Shown piece after piece: positions 41,001-53,200 of a DNA stretch of 64,000 bases (positions are counted from its first letter, which is position 1; the number at the start of each line of letters is the position of its first letter). Under the pieces are notes generated by a model that was not told where the DNA came from, did not search any database, and saw nothing but the letters and a program-made list of their open reading frames with translations. The translations under genes were made by a program, and so were the position numbers. The stretch is from Symsagittifera roscoffensis (taxonomy: Eukaryota; Xenacoelomorpha; Acoela; Convolutidae). The stretch spans positions 21,235,194-21,299,193 of the forward strand of contig NC_087071.1 in assembly GCF_963678635.1 (NCBI RefSeq), read 5' to 3'.

Positions 41001-41870
41001 TTCTTGCTTCTTTTCACATAACGAAAGTAAACGGTTACTTTTAAAATGATCTTCTCTAGCAGGCAAAAAAAGTCAGATCTACTAATTGCTTAAAAGTTTT
41101 CAAGTGCTCAATTTGACCATATAATGTAGTGTATGGATCACATAGGTACCGTGTGCAAAACATTAGCCAGATTCACTGAATCAATGTATAAAAGCATGAT
41201 AGTTTTTTCAAAAAAAAATGTTATTAAGGTTCTATTTGGCTTATTTAGCGAACCAAAACAACCAAAACAAATCTAGAAAAACGTTTCGTTTTTCAAAAAA
41301 GAAACCTAGAAACCAATTATTTAATCAAATGTAAGTTTGAAAAAGTAACTATGAAATTGAATAAGCTCGCATTCGAAACAGTTCGTGAAAACTATTTGTC
41401 CTAACTTTTCAAAGAAACAATTTTTTTTTCAATATTTGAAAGGTTGACCAATTGATTATTTTAACGTCAGTAGTATAAACAGTCGAGGAATTACGCGATT
41501 TTGCTCAAACGGTATCATTTTTTTTACCGCTGTAAGACAAAAGTTATGAAAAACTCTCTTTCATGCAAAACAAGGAATTGCTTCAATTTCTTGACGTCGA
41601 ATAATTTTTTTAGCTGAAGAATTTGAGTTTTTTTTAGATGACCTGTTTTCAAGGTTTTTTCATCTACTCAAAAACAATAAAAAATTACAATATATTTTAT
41701 GTTCTTGCTATTTTCTAATAGATCACCGTTTATTGTTGGTTAAATAAGATTGTAATCCCAGAGGGTAGCTAATTGTTAAGCCGAATAGCCTGTTCCAGCT
41801 ATCCTGATGCAGGGACTGATTGTGTTGTAATAAATTTTTCTACACAGTATCGAATGAATTGAATTGAAGC
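38045..41870 (+). mobile_element. decayed non-LTR (LINE-type) retrotransposon
   Basis: Fragments in the expected order on the plus strand, broken by stops and shifts: a coiled-coil ORF1-like segment (38045-38340, with ELRGENGRLLNDNQELEKG); an endonuclease-like piece near 39235-39300 (FEVWLSDNDLLDLYP); a linker near 40005-40090 (KPGLAWLTSN); and reverse transcriptase near 40580-41044. The 3' tail at about 41850-41870 is GAATGAATTGAATTGAAG, a short tandem tail typical of some LINE clades. It lies between the two multi-exon genes. Confidence 0.7.
40580..41044 (+). pseudogene. reverse transcriptase remnant of the LINE-type element
   Basis: Readable pieces: a degenerate NY-PI motif followed by LNKTLEKL (about 40590-40650), then IPEQIGFREMHSCIEAILHV (about 40690-40755), then the catalytic box FADDTAFLAS (about 40980-41010), which stands for YADD of non-LTR reverse transcriptases. 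Several in-frame stops separate the pieces, so no active enzyme is encoded. Confidence 0.75.
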
Positions 41871-41978
41871 CAAATCATTGTGCAAAAACCTATAAAGTTT
41901 ATCTTTCTGATTACTACTAGTTTCTAAATCTAGTTTTTTTTCAGCTTTTTTGACGAAAACTGTTCATTCCCAGCTTAG

Positions 41979-42194
41979 ATGAAACTTATTGAAAAGCCAG
42001 AAAGTTTCCTATTGCCAGAAAGTTATTCCGTGTCAGATTACAACAACCTGCAACAAAAGACAATTCGCAACAAAAAAAACTCGAATTTGAATACAATCCG
42101 TTATGTATCAAGAACAAAATTCAGATCAGGTTATCAATGCGTGAAGTGTAATCGAGCTCTCACTTGTGTTCTAGAATCAAATTTTGTAAGTTAG
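41979..42194 (+). other. possible exon or transposase zinc-finger remnant
   Basis: A 71-codon frame ends in YQCVKCNRALTCVLESNF, followed by a GTAAGT donor-like sequence at 42186. The CxxC...C pattern resembles the C-terminal cysteine-rich end of piggyBac-type transposases. It could instead be an exon of the downstream plus-strand gene, but the phase does not match the next exon at 44329. Confidence 0.3.
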
Positions 42195-42349
42195 TAAAAA
42201 ATATTCAAACTTTGCGAGTTGTCTTTTGTTTTATTGCGAGTTGTCGTGGTACCGTCAAACTTACTAGCCTAAATTTTTATAGCAATCTCAGTTGTAATCC
42301 TCTGTATGAGTTTCTTAGAATTTTCATGCTATTTTTACACAATTGAAAT

Positions 42350-44210
42350 TTTCAGCAGTTAATACATAATTGTTTCTGCTAGTTCCCAAACATGTGAGTT
42401 TGTTGTAAATTATTTTTAACCTTGTTCGACTTCCGGCATTAATCGCTCTCGGATCACTGTGTTTATTGCAGGGCAAACGTTTATTTTAAGACTCAAAACA
42501 CGAATTGAGGTCTGCGATTTATTTCCAGACTTCGGAACTAAATAACAACCAAACTGCGTAGGATTCGATGTCACAAGATTCGATGTCACAAAGCTCTAGA
42601 TAAAAGTCTATAGAGTCACAAAACTCTTGTCAAGAAGTCGCGACGACTTGTCATGAAGCCGCGACTTGAATTTTTTTTTGAAAGTCTTGTCAGAAACCTA
42701 CTCACTCCAATTAAAAATTGGAGGAGCAATAAATTGAAGTAAGAACTCATAATTTATCAGCAACCAATTCAAAAAAACGGACGCTTCGAAACAAGAAAAA
42801 TCAACCATCTTAAAAAAAATTTAAGTTTTGATATCTGATATATGTTGAATGTATATGTCGTGTGCTATTGTAACCCATATTGTTTACCTGGTAAAGTTTT
42901 CAGCGGGCAAAACTTTCTGAAATAAATTGCACAAATTATACATACTCGTCGAAACTGTTAGTGCTCTCTAGGCCCTGTTTGCGATAGTCACGACGAATCT
43001 GATCGTTCTCAAAACAGGGAAAGCCAAATTTTAGTCATTCTAGTCATGCTAGATTCTAGACATGCTAAACTTGGTGCTGAATGTCTGGACATGCCAAAAA
43101 ATGGTGGCCAAAGTCTGCATATAAAACATCGACCTGGTAAGCATTCATTTTCGTAATGACGAAATCAAGAGGAGCTAGAGAAACGCAAATAAGGAACAAC
43201 CCGTTCGCCATGTACCTTTTCCCGACCACAGCCATTTGTTTAGCTTCTTTTTTTTTCATTTTTGATTTTTTTTTTCGTTAAGAGTGTGCGAGGACTGATG
43301 AGAGTAGCCACCATTTCAGCAACTGACTGTTGTTTTCAATTAAGTCGCAGTGATGATGCTCAAAAAATAAAGCAAACTTTTGCAACAGCTATTGCAATTG
43401 AGAAGACATAAATACACTCTGTAGCCATCAACTTCAATTGAAAAGGGTGTCTGGGTAAAGAGCATCAATTACCAAACAGGACATCGCTGACTTTTAAATG
43501 CTTAAGAAAGTGATCTCTTAGCTTGATTGGAAAACAGTATTTACAAAAGTTGAAGAAAAATCCTTTGGGTCGGCAGGGAATCGAATCCCTGAGGGGGAAA
43601 AGGCGTCCCCCAGCAACCCCTGGCCTGACATAAAGCACGCAAAGAGAATTAATTAGTCCGCTCTTTTAACATCTCAGCTTATAATTTTTTCTGAATTTTT
43701 TCTTTTATTATTATTAAGATAAGCTCAAATTTGGGCTTATTAGTCAGTCTATAATTTGCAATCGATTCTAAATCAAGTAAAGCAATCATCTGTTTTAGTC
43801 AGCAAAAGATGTCGATTATTTACAATTCCAATAAATAAACAATAAATTAGTAATACCAACATACCATAGGCAAATAATAGACATGCAAATTTACATTTTA
43901 ATCTGAGAGAATCTGACTTGTTTCAGGTGATCTCGATTTTGTTTAATCGAAACCGAATTTCAAATACGGCCAAAAATTGATTAATACTTATTGATTATTA
44001 TTTAGTAAATCTCATTTTCATTCTTCCAAAAAAGCTAGTTGACACGCAGGTTAAGCGTGATTAAAAGAATCTAACGTTTGCTTTTCAGTTATTTTAAAAT
44101 TATGTTAGTTGGTAGACTATTATTTAAAAAACAAATTAGACAAACTCTGAAACCGTTCGGAATTTTTGAAGCAATTTTTTCTTAACCTTCATCATTTTCC
44201 TCGTGATTAA
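42350..44210. other. no gene recognised
   Basis: Contains a small right-end fragment of the CAGGGGCGGAT MITE family at about 43560-43625 (TTTGGGTCGGCAGGG-ATCG). The hydrophobic frame at 43259-43065 (minus) has no good splice context. Confidence 0.4.
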
Positions 44211-44216
44211 GCAGCT

Positions 44217-47200
44217 ATGTGTTCAACTTCCATATGTGAGATTCCCTCAACAAGTTAGTCTCTTTCTCAATTTTTATCGTAATTATAGAGTTTTTTTAAC
44301 TAGTTATAGTGTTTCTGGATGTTTTCAGATCTTTGGATTGTGCTTCTAGCAGTTTTCTCTGGGTTGCCACTATCACAAATTGTAATCGGTGAGTCAGTTA
44401 AAAGTTCTTGCTGAGCTGGCTTTATGCAGCATTTCTAAAGGATGCAAAAAAAACATAAATGAAAAATTTTGAAAAGCGGATACGATTTTTTCACTCGGCG
44501 GAGTTTTAGACAAAACAGTAATTTTAATGAACATTGAACACTTTTATTTTACATCAACAATTCATTGGTTTTTCAATTTTCCGCCAAATTGTGCCGCACT
44601 GCAGTTAAAATGCTCCACACGACCATTTTTCAGACAAATTTCGACAATTCCGTCCAAAATAAAAACATTTTACATTGACTAGCGCTCCCATCATAAGCTT
44701 TTTGTTTCAAAAAATACCCCTTTATGGGTGCGAACAAACTGCGGATTAGCTTGTATTTGTTCCGACTATTTTGAACTAACTCAAAGAAAATTTAAGAGGT
44801 CAAGTGTGGTGTCACATTAAAGCCGTAACAGCCGTGACAGTCAATTTATTTTTAATTAATTATTTGCTAGGGTGGCGTCCCTCATGCTTGAAGGACCGAA
44901 TGCTTGTAATTTATTTTAGCTTACTTTCAGCCAATCAGAATTGAGTATTCAAAATCTCAAAGTAAATCGTGAAAATCTTGAAGTAAGAAAATAAATCCAG
45001 GCCAATAGTGTTAATACTGACCGATTAGATAATAAGCCGATGAGTTTTCAAGAATGAAAAATTCTTATGATTTTGAACTCATTAAACTTGATGTTTATCT
45101 GAATAGTTTTGCGGTTGTAACCCGCAATTTGTAATATATTTGATTATTTTCTACTGATTTAAAACATTTTCTGTTAATATTGACTTCGATTTTGTGAGAA
45201 AGGCATTTAGCCAATAGAAATGCTTAGCGATTTTGATTGGCTGAAATTTTTCAAGCATTCGGTCCTTCAAGCATGAGAACCCTCCCCATTTGCTAGTATT
45301 CCAGGAGACTGTTGAAGAGCATTGAGAGTGCGATAAAAGAGTGCTATACCTAGCAGAGATCAACGCTTTGAAGTGTTATAGAACAATGCGGTTTTTCAAC
45401 AGGTTATGTCAGTTTTTTTGAGGTTAAGTCTTACAAAGCGTTTAGGTTCAAGTTTGTCTTGAGGTGGCTCAGTTCGGTTTTGGTTTCAAGTCCTAATTTC
45501 CTTGCTGAAAGGAAGGCAAAATACACTGTTAATAACAAATGATCATTTAATGTAAAATTATACAAAATTTTTTTTATAGTTTCAAAAATGGATTTGAAAT
45601 TTTAGAAAACAAATCAAACAAACCAGCAAAATTCCTTCCAAAAAAATCAAACACCAACAGGGAAAACAGTAGAAAACACGAGAAAAACAAATCAAACACC
45701 AACAATTTCCTTTTTTGCAAACCTTGATTTTCTCCTACTGTCTGTTGACCATGCTCAATGGAATGAGATGAAGTTTTTGCTCCGACCCTTCTCAAGAAAT
45801 GGAGGAAAATAGGGTTGGGTTTTTGAAAGGGTTGGGTTTTTGAAAGGGTTGGGTTTTTGATTAGTTTCCAGTCGATTTTAATTATCTCAAGGAAATTAAC
45901 AAAAACAAAAAAAGTATCTGCAAGTGTCACTCACGTTTTTAACGTGTTGTAAAATATGGGTGATGTTAGTTCATTCTAACATTTTCTCGCCTAAATTAAT
46001 TTTTTTTTTTCGTAAAATCAACTGAAAGTTTCAAAATTTTTTAATGCTTGGTGTAATCAAAACTTTTTAGATTCATGCTTCATTTTTGATATTGGTTCAG
46101 TAAATTAGCAGGGTCAGAACATTTTGTGCTGCTTACACAAGGGCGTTGGTTTGATCAAATTGCAGAACAAAATTGAACAAGACTGCTCGTATCAAGGCGA
46201 GGACCTGAATGTTCCGACTACCTCTTAAGGTCTAGGGAGCAGTAATAACATGAAAAATTAAATGTGAAATATATATATATATATATATATTTTAATTTAA
46301 GATTTTTGCAAAAATCATCCCCGCACAGGCTATTTAAAGTACAAAGTGATAATTTAAAGTACAGAGTGATAATTTGAAGTACAAAGTGCGAAGAAAAAAA
46401 CCCGAACACAAATATTCCGTTATTTTTGTTACGAAAGTCGGAACAATAAACACTTTGCTACAGTACACAAATGTGTAAAAGTTAAGACTAGGAAACGCGC
46501 TCACACTGTATGACATGTTTTTCATTGAATACTTAATTGCTTCTTCAAGTTGTCTGCTTACTTTTCTCTGAAAGCTTGCAAACTCTTTTCTCTGTGCTTT
46601 TTGGTGGCGTCACTCATGCTTGAAGGACCGATTGCTTGAAATTAATTTTAGCTTACTTTCTGCCAATCAAAATTAAGTATTCAAAATCTCAAAGTAAATC
46701 GCAAAAAGCTCAAAGTAAGAAAATAAAGCCAGGCCATTAGTGTTAATATTGACCGATTAGATAATAAACAGATGAGTTTTCAAGACTGAAAAATTCTTAT
46801 GATTTTGACCTCATTAATCTTGATGTTTATCTGAATAGTATTGCGGTTTTAACCCGCAATGTTTATTATTTTTTGATTCTTTTCCACTGATTTAAAACAT
46901 TTTCTGTTAATATTGACTTTGACTTTGTGAGAAAGGCATTTAGCCAATAGAAACGCTTGTCGATTTTGATTGGTTGAAATTTTTCAAGCATTCGGTTCTT
47001 CAAGCATGAGCACCCTCCCATGCTTTTTTTGTTTGTTTTTTTTTCGTTCATAGTTTTCTGTAATTTATCTAAGAAATTTTATGGCTCAACACCGATTATA
47101 TGACTTTCTTTCCGAGTCAAATTGTGCAGTTTTGATTTAATTAAGTTGACTAAGATTCGCGAGTTGTTTTTTGATTTGGCATCAAATATGAAGTTTTCAA

Positions 47201-50200
47201 TAAATATATTGGACACAATCTTGAAATTTTGAAGAAAAAAAAACAAGATTTCAAGCTAAAACAAACTCCACATAATTCTTTTAAATTTAACGTTAGCCTT
47301 TTTGTTGTTGTTGTTATTGTGTTGTTTTTGCTCTGAAAAAAATCTATATCAGTTGTCGACTCTGAAAATTTTTTTTTCAATTGTGGGCTTGAGTTTATTC
47401 AAAAAGTTGAGGCATCTGAAAAAATCCATAACACTTGTGGGCTCTGAAAAATCTTTTCAAGTTGTGGGACTGATTTTATTCAAAAAGTGCAGGTCTCTGG
47501 AAAAGCGCAAACGCTTTGCATTGCTTTTGTGGGAGTTCACTTCCAATTTTAAAAATTTATTTGCAATTTCAACGCCACGTCAAAAGTCAAAATTTAAGAC
47601 TGTCAAATGAATTGTGAAAAATTTTCTCTTTAATTATTAGCTCAAAGTTCGAACAGAAAAAACTAATTAAGAAAAGCAAATGACCTCTTTTGTAGAAACT
47701 TTTTGCTTGCGAAATTAAAATTTCCAGACAACAAGTATGTCACAAGGTCACCTAAAAAATAACGCTTGGTTACAAAAATTGTCACATTGGCAGATATAGA
47801 GAGTTGCAAAAAGTAGGAAACGACAGAAGTAGTTATAAGTAGTAGCAAAAAGTTCGGACAGACAGAATTAATTAAAATGAGCAATCAGTGCTTTTTGACG
47901 CTCTTTTCCATGCAAAATATGAAACGAACAACCTTGAGTTTTTCAAATTCAAAATGCGAGATCGTCGATTATCCGATGATTATGCTAGCCTAATATTTAA
48001 ATGCTGCGATGAACATTGAAATTTTATTATAAAACATTTAGCAAATTTAGTTACAAAATTGAAATCTAGAATTATTTTCAACAAAATAAAACAGATTAGG
48101 ACGCCCCAAAAAAGCGGAAGTGAAGCTGATCAAATCATTCAAAATTTGGTAACTAATCGCAAAAAAAACATAAGCTTTCCTGAGCAGTAATTTTCCTGTT
48201 TCAATGCTTACTATTCGACGCTTCGGATGCAATTGCCCACCGTAGTTATAGGATTTGAGCGAAGCTCTGCTTTATGAACTTTCGACGTTATGTTTATTTC
48301 AGTTTTTATTTTCGTTGATTTCCAGACAGCTGCTTTTTTAATTAACTCTGTCGGTCCTTCGCGTATGAGGAATTCTACCAGAGCAACTGTCTCGGCATAA
48401 GCAAAATCTTAAAATGAAACAAACATAAAATCGAAAGTTCGCGTAGCACGATTCTTAAATTTGCTTAAAGTCTTTCACCATGCCGTGCAGTCACATTTCG
48501 AAAGTCACAAATCCAACTGATTAAAACTTCAGGTATCCTCTATGAAAGACACTGCAATGGGGAGAGTGAGTCCTATCTGGTGGTTTGGAATCTGGTCAGT
48601 GGGGTCTTGCTTCTCCTCGCCCTCCTCATGGAACTGGTCTACTCTTGCACCATGCGAGTGGTGCTATACTACAAACAGGCGGGTAACATATCGGGGTGGG
48701 GGAAACTAGAGTAACTATACTTAGTAAGAAAAAGTTGGACTATACAGAACTTATGAAAAAGCAGTCTGCCAATTTTGAGCAGCGTTTTCAAGTAAATATA
48801 AATTTTTAGTTGACCTTGAGTCATACTTCGTCAGAAAAATAGTTATAGGAGATATCAGAGTAGAGAGGGCAAGCTAGCGAAATAGTGAACTAACAGAATG
48901 CTAGTTAGTCTTGAAAAAAGACAAGAATGCTGACAAATATCGCTAGAACAGACTGCTTAAACTCCTAAAGAGTCACTAAAACCTCGAATCTAAAATTCAA
49001 ATAGTTTCTAAACTCGGTTAACAAAGTTTTAAAAACTTTTTTTAAATGAAATTTTATCACTGGATCAAATATATCAAAAAAAGCTTGTTGTAATTATTAT
49101 CATTAAAACTGTTGCTCACTTTTACTCTCCTGGGCAAATTCTTTTCCTTACAGAACTTGCCAATTGGAGGAGGGGTTGAGGATGGTGGGGGCAAGAGGGC
49201 TGTTAGCAGACACCCTATAGTGCCCAGAAGAGTGGTGTACTATCCGGCTATGGTGGTGATATTCCAGATAGCACTCGGAGTCTCATCTGCACTGGGTAAG
49301 AAGTTTAAACCTATGATGGCATGACATACCTTTGCAAAACTCTGAAACAAAAATTTTCATCAAAGAGGGGTCACTTTGACTTTTTTAGTAATTCAAAAAT
49401 CACGCTGAAAGTACGAAGTTTGTCCCGACGTTTTTAAAGAAATCAAACCTGCAGTCGTTATTTTAAATGGGTCCTAAAAACTAAGCTGAAATCCAAATTA
49501 CATGTCATAGAGAAGTGCAAAAAGTTCGGACAGACAGAAATAACTAAACAGCAATCGTACCATTTAAACGGATTTTTGCATGCAATTTCTTTTTTCAGAC
49601 AACCTTGAGACACAAAATCGGACCTAATTATTATATTTTGCATGCAAAGTTTTTCCAAAATAGGGCAATTAATCTTTTTAAATCAATTTTGTTTGTCAGA
49701 ACTACTTTTTGCTACTAATTATAATTTGCTTGACATTTTCATGAAAATTCCTGGTGTCGTCTGCGGTAAACTTCAATATTTGTGCTGTTTGAAGTGCGTT
49801 GGGGAAATGGCTAAAATCGGTGAACCATCATTGGTATGTACAAAAATCAAAGTGCGAAGTAAAAATTTGCGGTATCCAAATTTCGAAGTGGCTAGCGTTC
49901 GGACATTGAAAAAGTCCACTATTTTTGTGTTAAAAAGTTAAAAAACGAAAACTAAAAAGGCAATGATATTCATTGTACTCAAATTACCAAATTAATTATT
50001 GCAAAATATCCGCCAAGACACCAAGAAGACAATTTGATTTTTTAGGTCTCTACTCTGTGTTCAAATACACTTGCACCCCCTTCCTCAACTCCTTCACCAC
50101 AGCAGCTGTCTACTCCCACTTACTAGCAGTGCTCACTCTGCCCCCCTTCTGCTGTGTGAGCTACTCCTGGCACAGGGCGGAAGAAGAGGATGCAGTCGCT

Positions 50201-53200
50201 TTTCTACATGCAGGAGGGTCGGTAGATTTATGAAATTGGTCAATTTTAAGTGCAATTGGCCGAAAGGGTTTTTGTCGCTAGTATGAGACAATTCAGTTCA
50301 ATTGGCCGAACTGGCATTTTCTCTCTTTTACGTGCAGCGTTCGTGGAATTATGAATTTGTCTTTCAAGGGTAGCTTTGGTGTGATGGTGTCTAGTTCTTT
50401 ATTGGGGCGCAAGTTCTTCCAGTTGTTTAACTCAAATTCTTCAGTTAAAGTCAGCCATCAATTTTTTCATTTAGAAGAAATTTGATTAAATATGAACCAA
50501 ATAAACTCGTTTAGAGACGTTCACATAACAAAAATCCGGCTTTTGATCAAAAAGTTCAAAAAAAACATAATGTGAGCTACAATTTGAAATATCACTTAAA
50601 AACATGATGTGAAATAACGAAAGACAATTTGAAATATCACTTATAAACAAGCTATGATATACAGTTTGATCTTTTTGTTTATCATTTTCAATGCGTAGGA
50701 CTATCTTTTTTTTGTAAAGATACAATTGTAAATGTAAACGAATTTTAAAAAGTGCTTTTGTTTTCAGTTCTCAGAACTCGCTCAACTCTAACCAAGAAGG
50801 AAGAAGTTCCACCAGTCACTTCTACGAGAGAACCACTCTGAGCAGAAATGACAATGCCAGTCAAGATAACAAACACGACCACACCAAGGGGGCAAGAGTG
50901 TTCTTACGCGGGGTGAAAATGGAGAAAAATAAAGCGGTAAGAACCGAACATGTCTATAGTAGAGATGCTATAAAAACAAGTCGGCCATAATGGAGGTTTT
51001 GAAATTGTTCTAACGTATATTGTTTGGGTCGGCAGGGGGTCGAATCCTTAAGGGAAGGGTGTCCGCCCCAATCAGCCCCTGCTTGTACTGACACTAAGTT
51101 GAAAGAGAGTTCAAATGAAAAAAAAACTACACCTTTTTTGATAAGTTTTTTTTTATAATTCTAGTTCCGACACTCAGCGCACATCCGTCATTCCTCCAGC
51201 ATCGACAACATGAAATACCAATCTGCCTCCAATGGCCCCTCAACCAACAACCCCCCAATCTCAGCCATGAACCCAAACTACACCCTGGATGCACACAATG
51301 TGACTTCCAGACATAGATTCAACACTATGGCAGTCACAAGCCCCCAATTTGGAAGGGGAGGCAACATACCGGGGGGAGGGTTCTACGCAGGGATCGTCAA
51401 TAATCTATTTAAAAAATTTAATCAGTTTTGTCTAGATTTTGATGACTTTCGCTATATTGCGAAAATCCATTTAAATCCAATATTTTTATGCAATAAAATA
51501 TTTTTTTGTCTACCGTAAAAACAAAACATTTAATCCATTCTAAATTGTATCCATTCACGTATCTAAATGGTCTAACATAAATCGATTTCTATACAGTATA
51601 TTATCTGTATAAAAATCGATTTAAATTTATACAAGCTTTGCAGTCTTGTTCGTTTTAAAAGTAGTTAGCAGTAGTTTTTTTTCAATATAAGATGCAAAAC
51701 ACAAAGATCACCAGCATCCAAGTTTTATGTAATAAATTATAACGGATTTTAATGATGATTTTTGACAATTATAATGGATGGACCCAAGTTTTTGACGATC
51801 TTTCTCGTTCCTTTGTACCAGTGCTTTCAGCAACCCAGTGAACTCAGGCCATTATGAGAATATTGACGCCAGGTTAGTCCATACATTTTGGTTTGCATTA
51901 TTTACTCCTGACTCGGGTCGATGTGCTCGATTTATATTTCGACTTTGAAAGTCGAGCAGGTGCAGTTTTGCGACTGAAATTCCGTGTTCGAGAAAAGCAA
52001 CTTTAAGTCGAGCGCAGTTTTTTTCTTTAACCAGCCAGAGGCCTAGCCCGAATGTTAATTATTTAAGGTTAACTCAACAATGGCTATCTTACAAGAGCTC
52101 ATCTTATAAACTACAGCGTACATGCGCTTTGAACCCGCCATCATATGATTGCTGATTGTTTTAAGTCGAGAAAGTCGAAACACACCATAAGTTGGCTGAG
52201 AAAGTCGAAACATACCAATTGTTGGGCGAGAAAGTCGAAACGTAAAGCGAGCACTTCGAGCTGGGTAGTTCATATTGCAGAAGTCTCCGTCCTTCAGCCG
52301 AAAAAGAGACAGTTAAAAAGGTTATTATTGTAATTAGATTAGCCTATCTGGCAGCTCAGAAAGATGTGGTGGGTGGAGTGAGTGTGACTCATCGCGGAGT
52401 GAACCAAAGGGGACTGAGGGGGCTGGGAGGAGGTATTTATGCAGAAGATCGGGCGTCACCCAATCACTACTTGACACCACAGCAGATTAGTTAGTTCATT
52501 CTGATTTTAAAGATAATTTTGCCTCAGAAATTAAATAAAAAATTGTATGAAGGAAAAAAAACGAACTAATTTCTGCAAAGCAACAAAGAACTAATTTCTG
52601 CATTAAAGTGTTCATCGAGGACACAACAGCTGTTATCCGTGTTTACGAAAACGGAAAATCAGAGTATTGAAAATTTCATCGATACTTCATTAATAAATTA
52701 TCGCTAATTCATCACTAGTTCATCGATAATTCATTATCATTGCTTATTTTGAAATTTCCAGCGCTGAATCAGTGCTATTTCAGCACTACAATTTGCTAGT
52801 TAGGTAAACAATTAAAGCTAAATCGTTGATGGCTATCACTGTTTTTTCAGTTTTTCATCGCATTTTTCAGTGGGAAATCAAGCCGGGGCTTTCACCGATC
52901 CAATTTGGAACAAAATTGTTTGACTATTTTTTTATGTGGACCCGGGTTGAGTTCCCATCGCAAATTAAGAATAAGTTTGAAAAAAAAAACATTGATCCCC
53001 CCAATCAATGATCTAGCGCTAAACATTTGCCCGAATAGCAAATTTAGTGCTGAGTTTGCAGTAATTCAGAGCTGAAAACTCGAATATTTAAACGATGAGT
53101 TAGCGATGAATTAGCGGGTTATAATACTTGAATTCCCCTTCTTTTTACCCATTCGCCATTTGTACCCCCAGTAAATGTGGGGTGGGGATTGGGGATTGGG

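Noticed and set aside
43065-43259. Hydrophobic 64-codon frame on the minus strand
   Set aside because: The donor is weak and no downstream exon fits in phase.
43575-43600. tRNA gene suggested by GGxxTCGAATCCC
   Set aside because: There is no cloverleaf; the motif belongs to the MITE right end.
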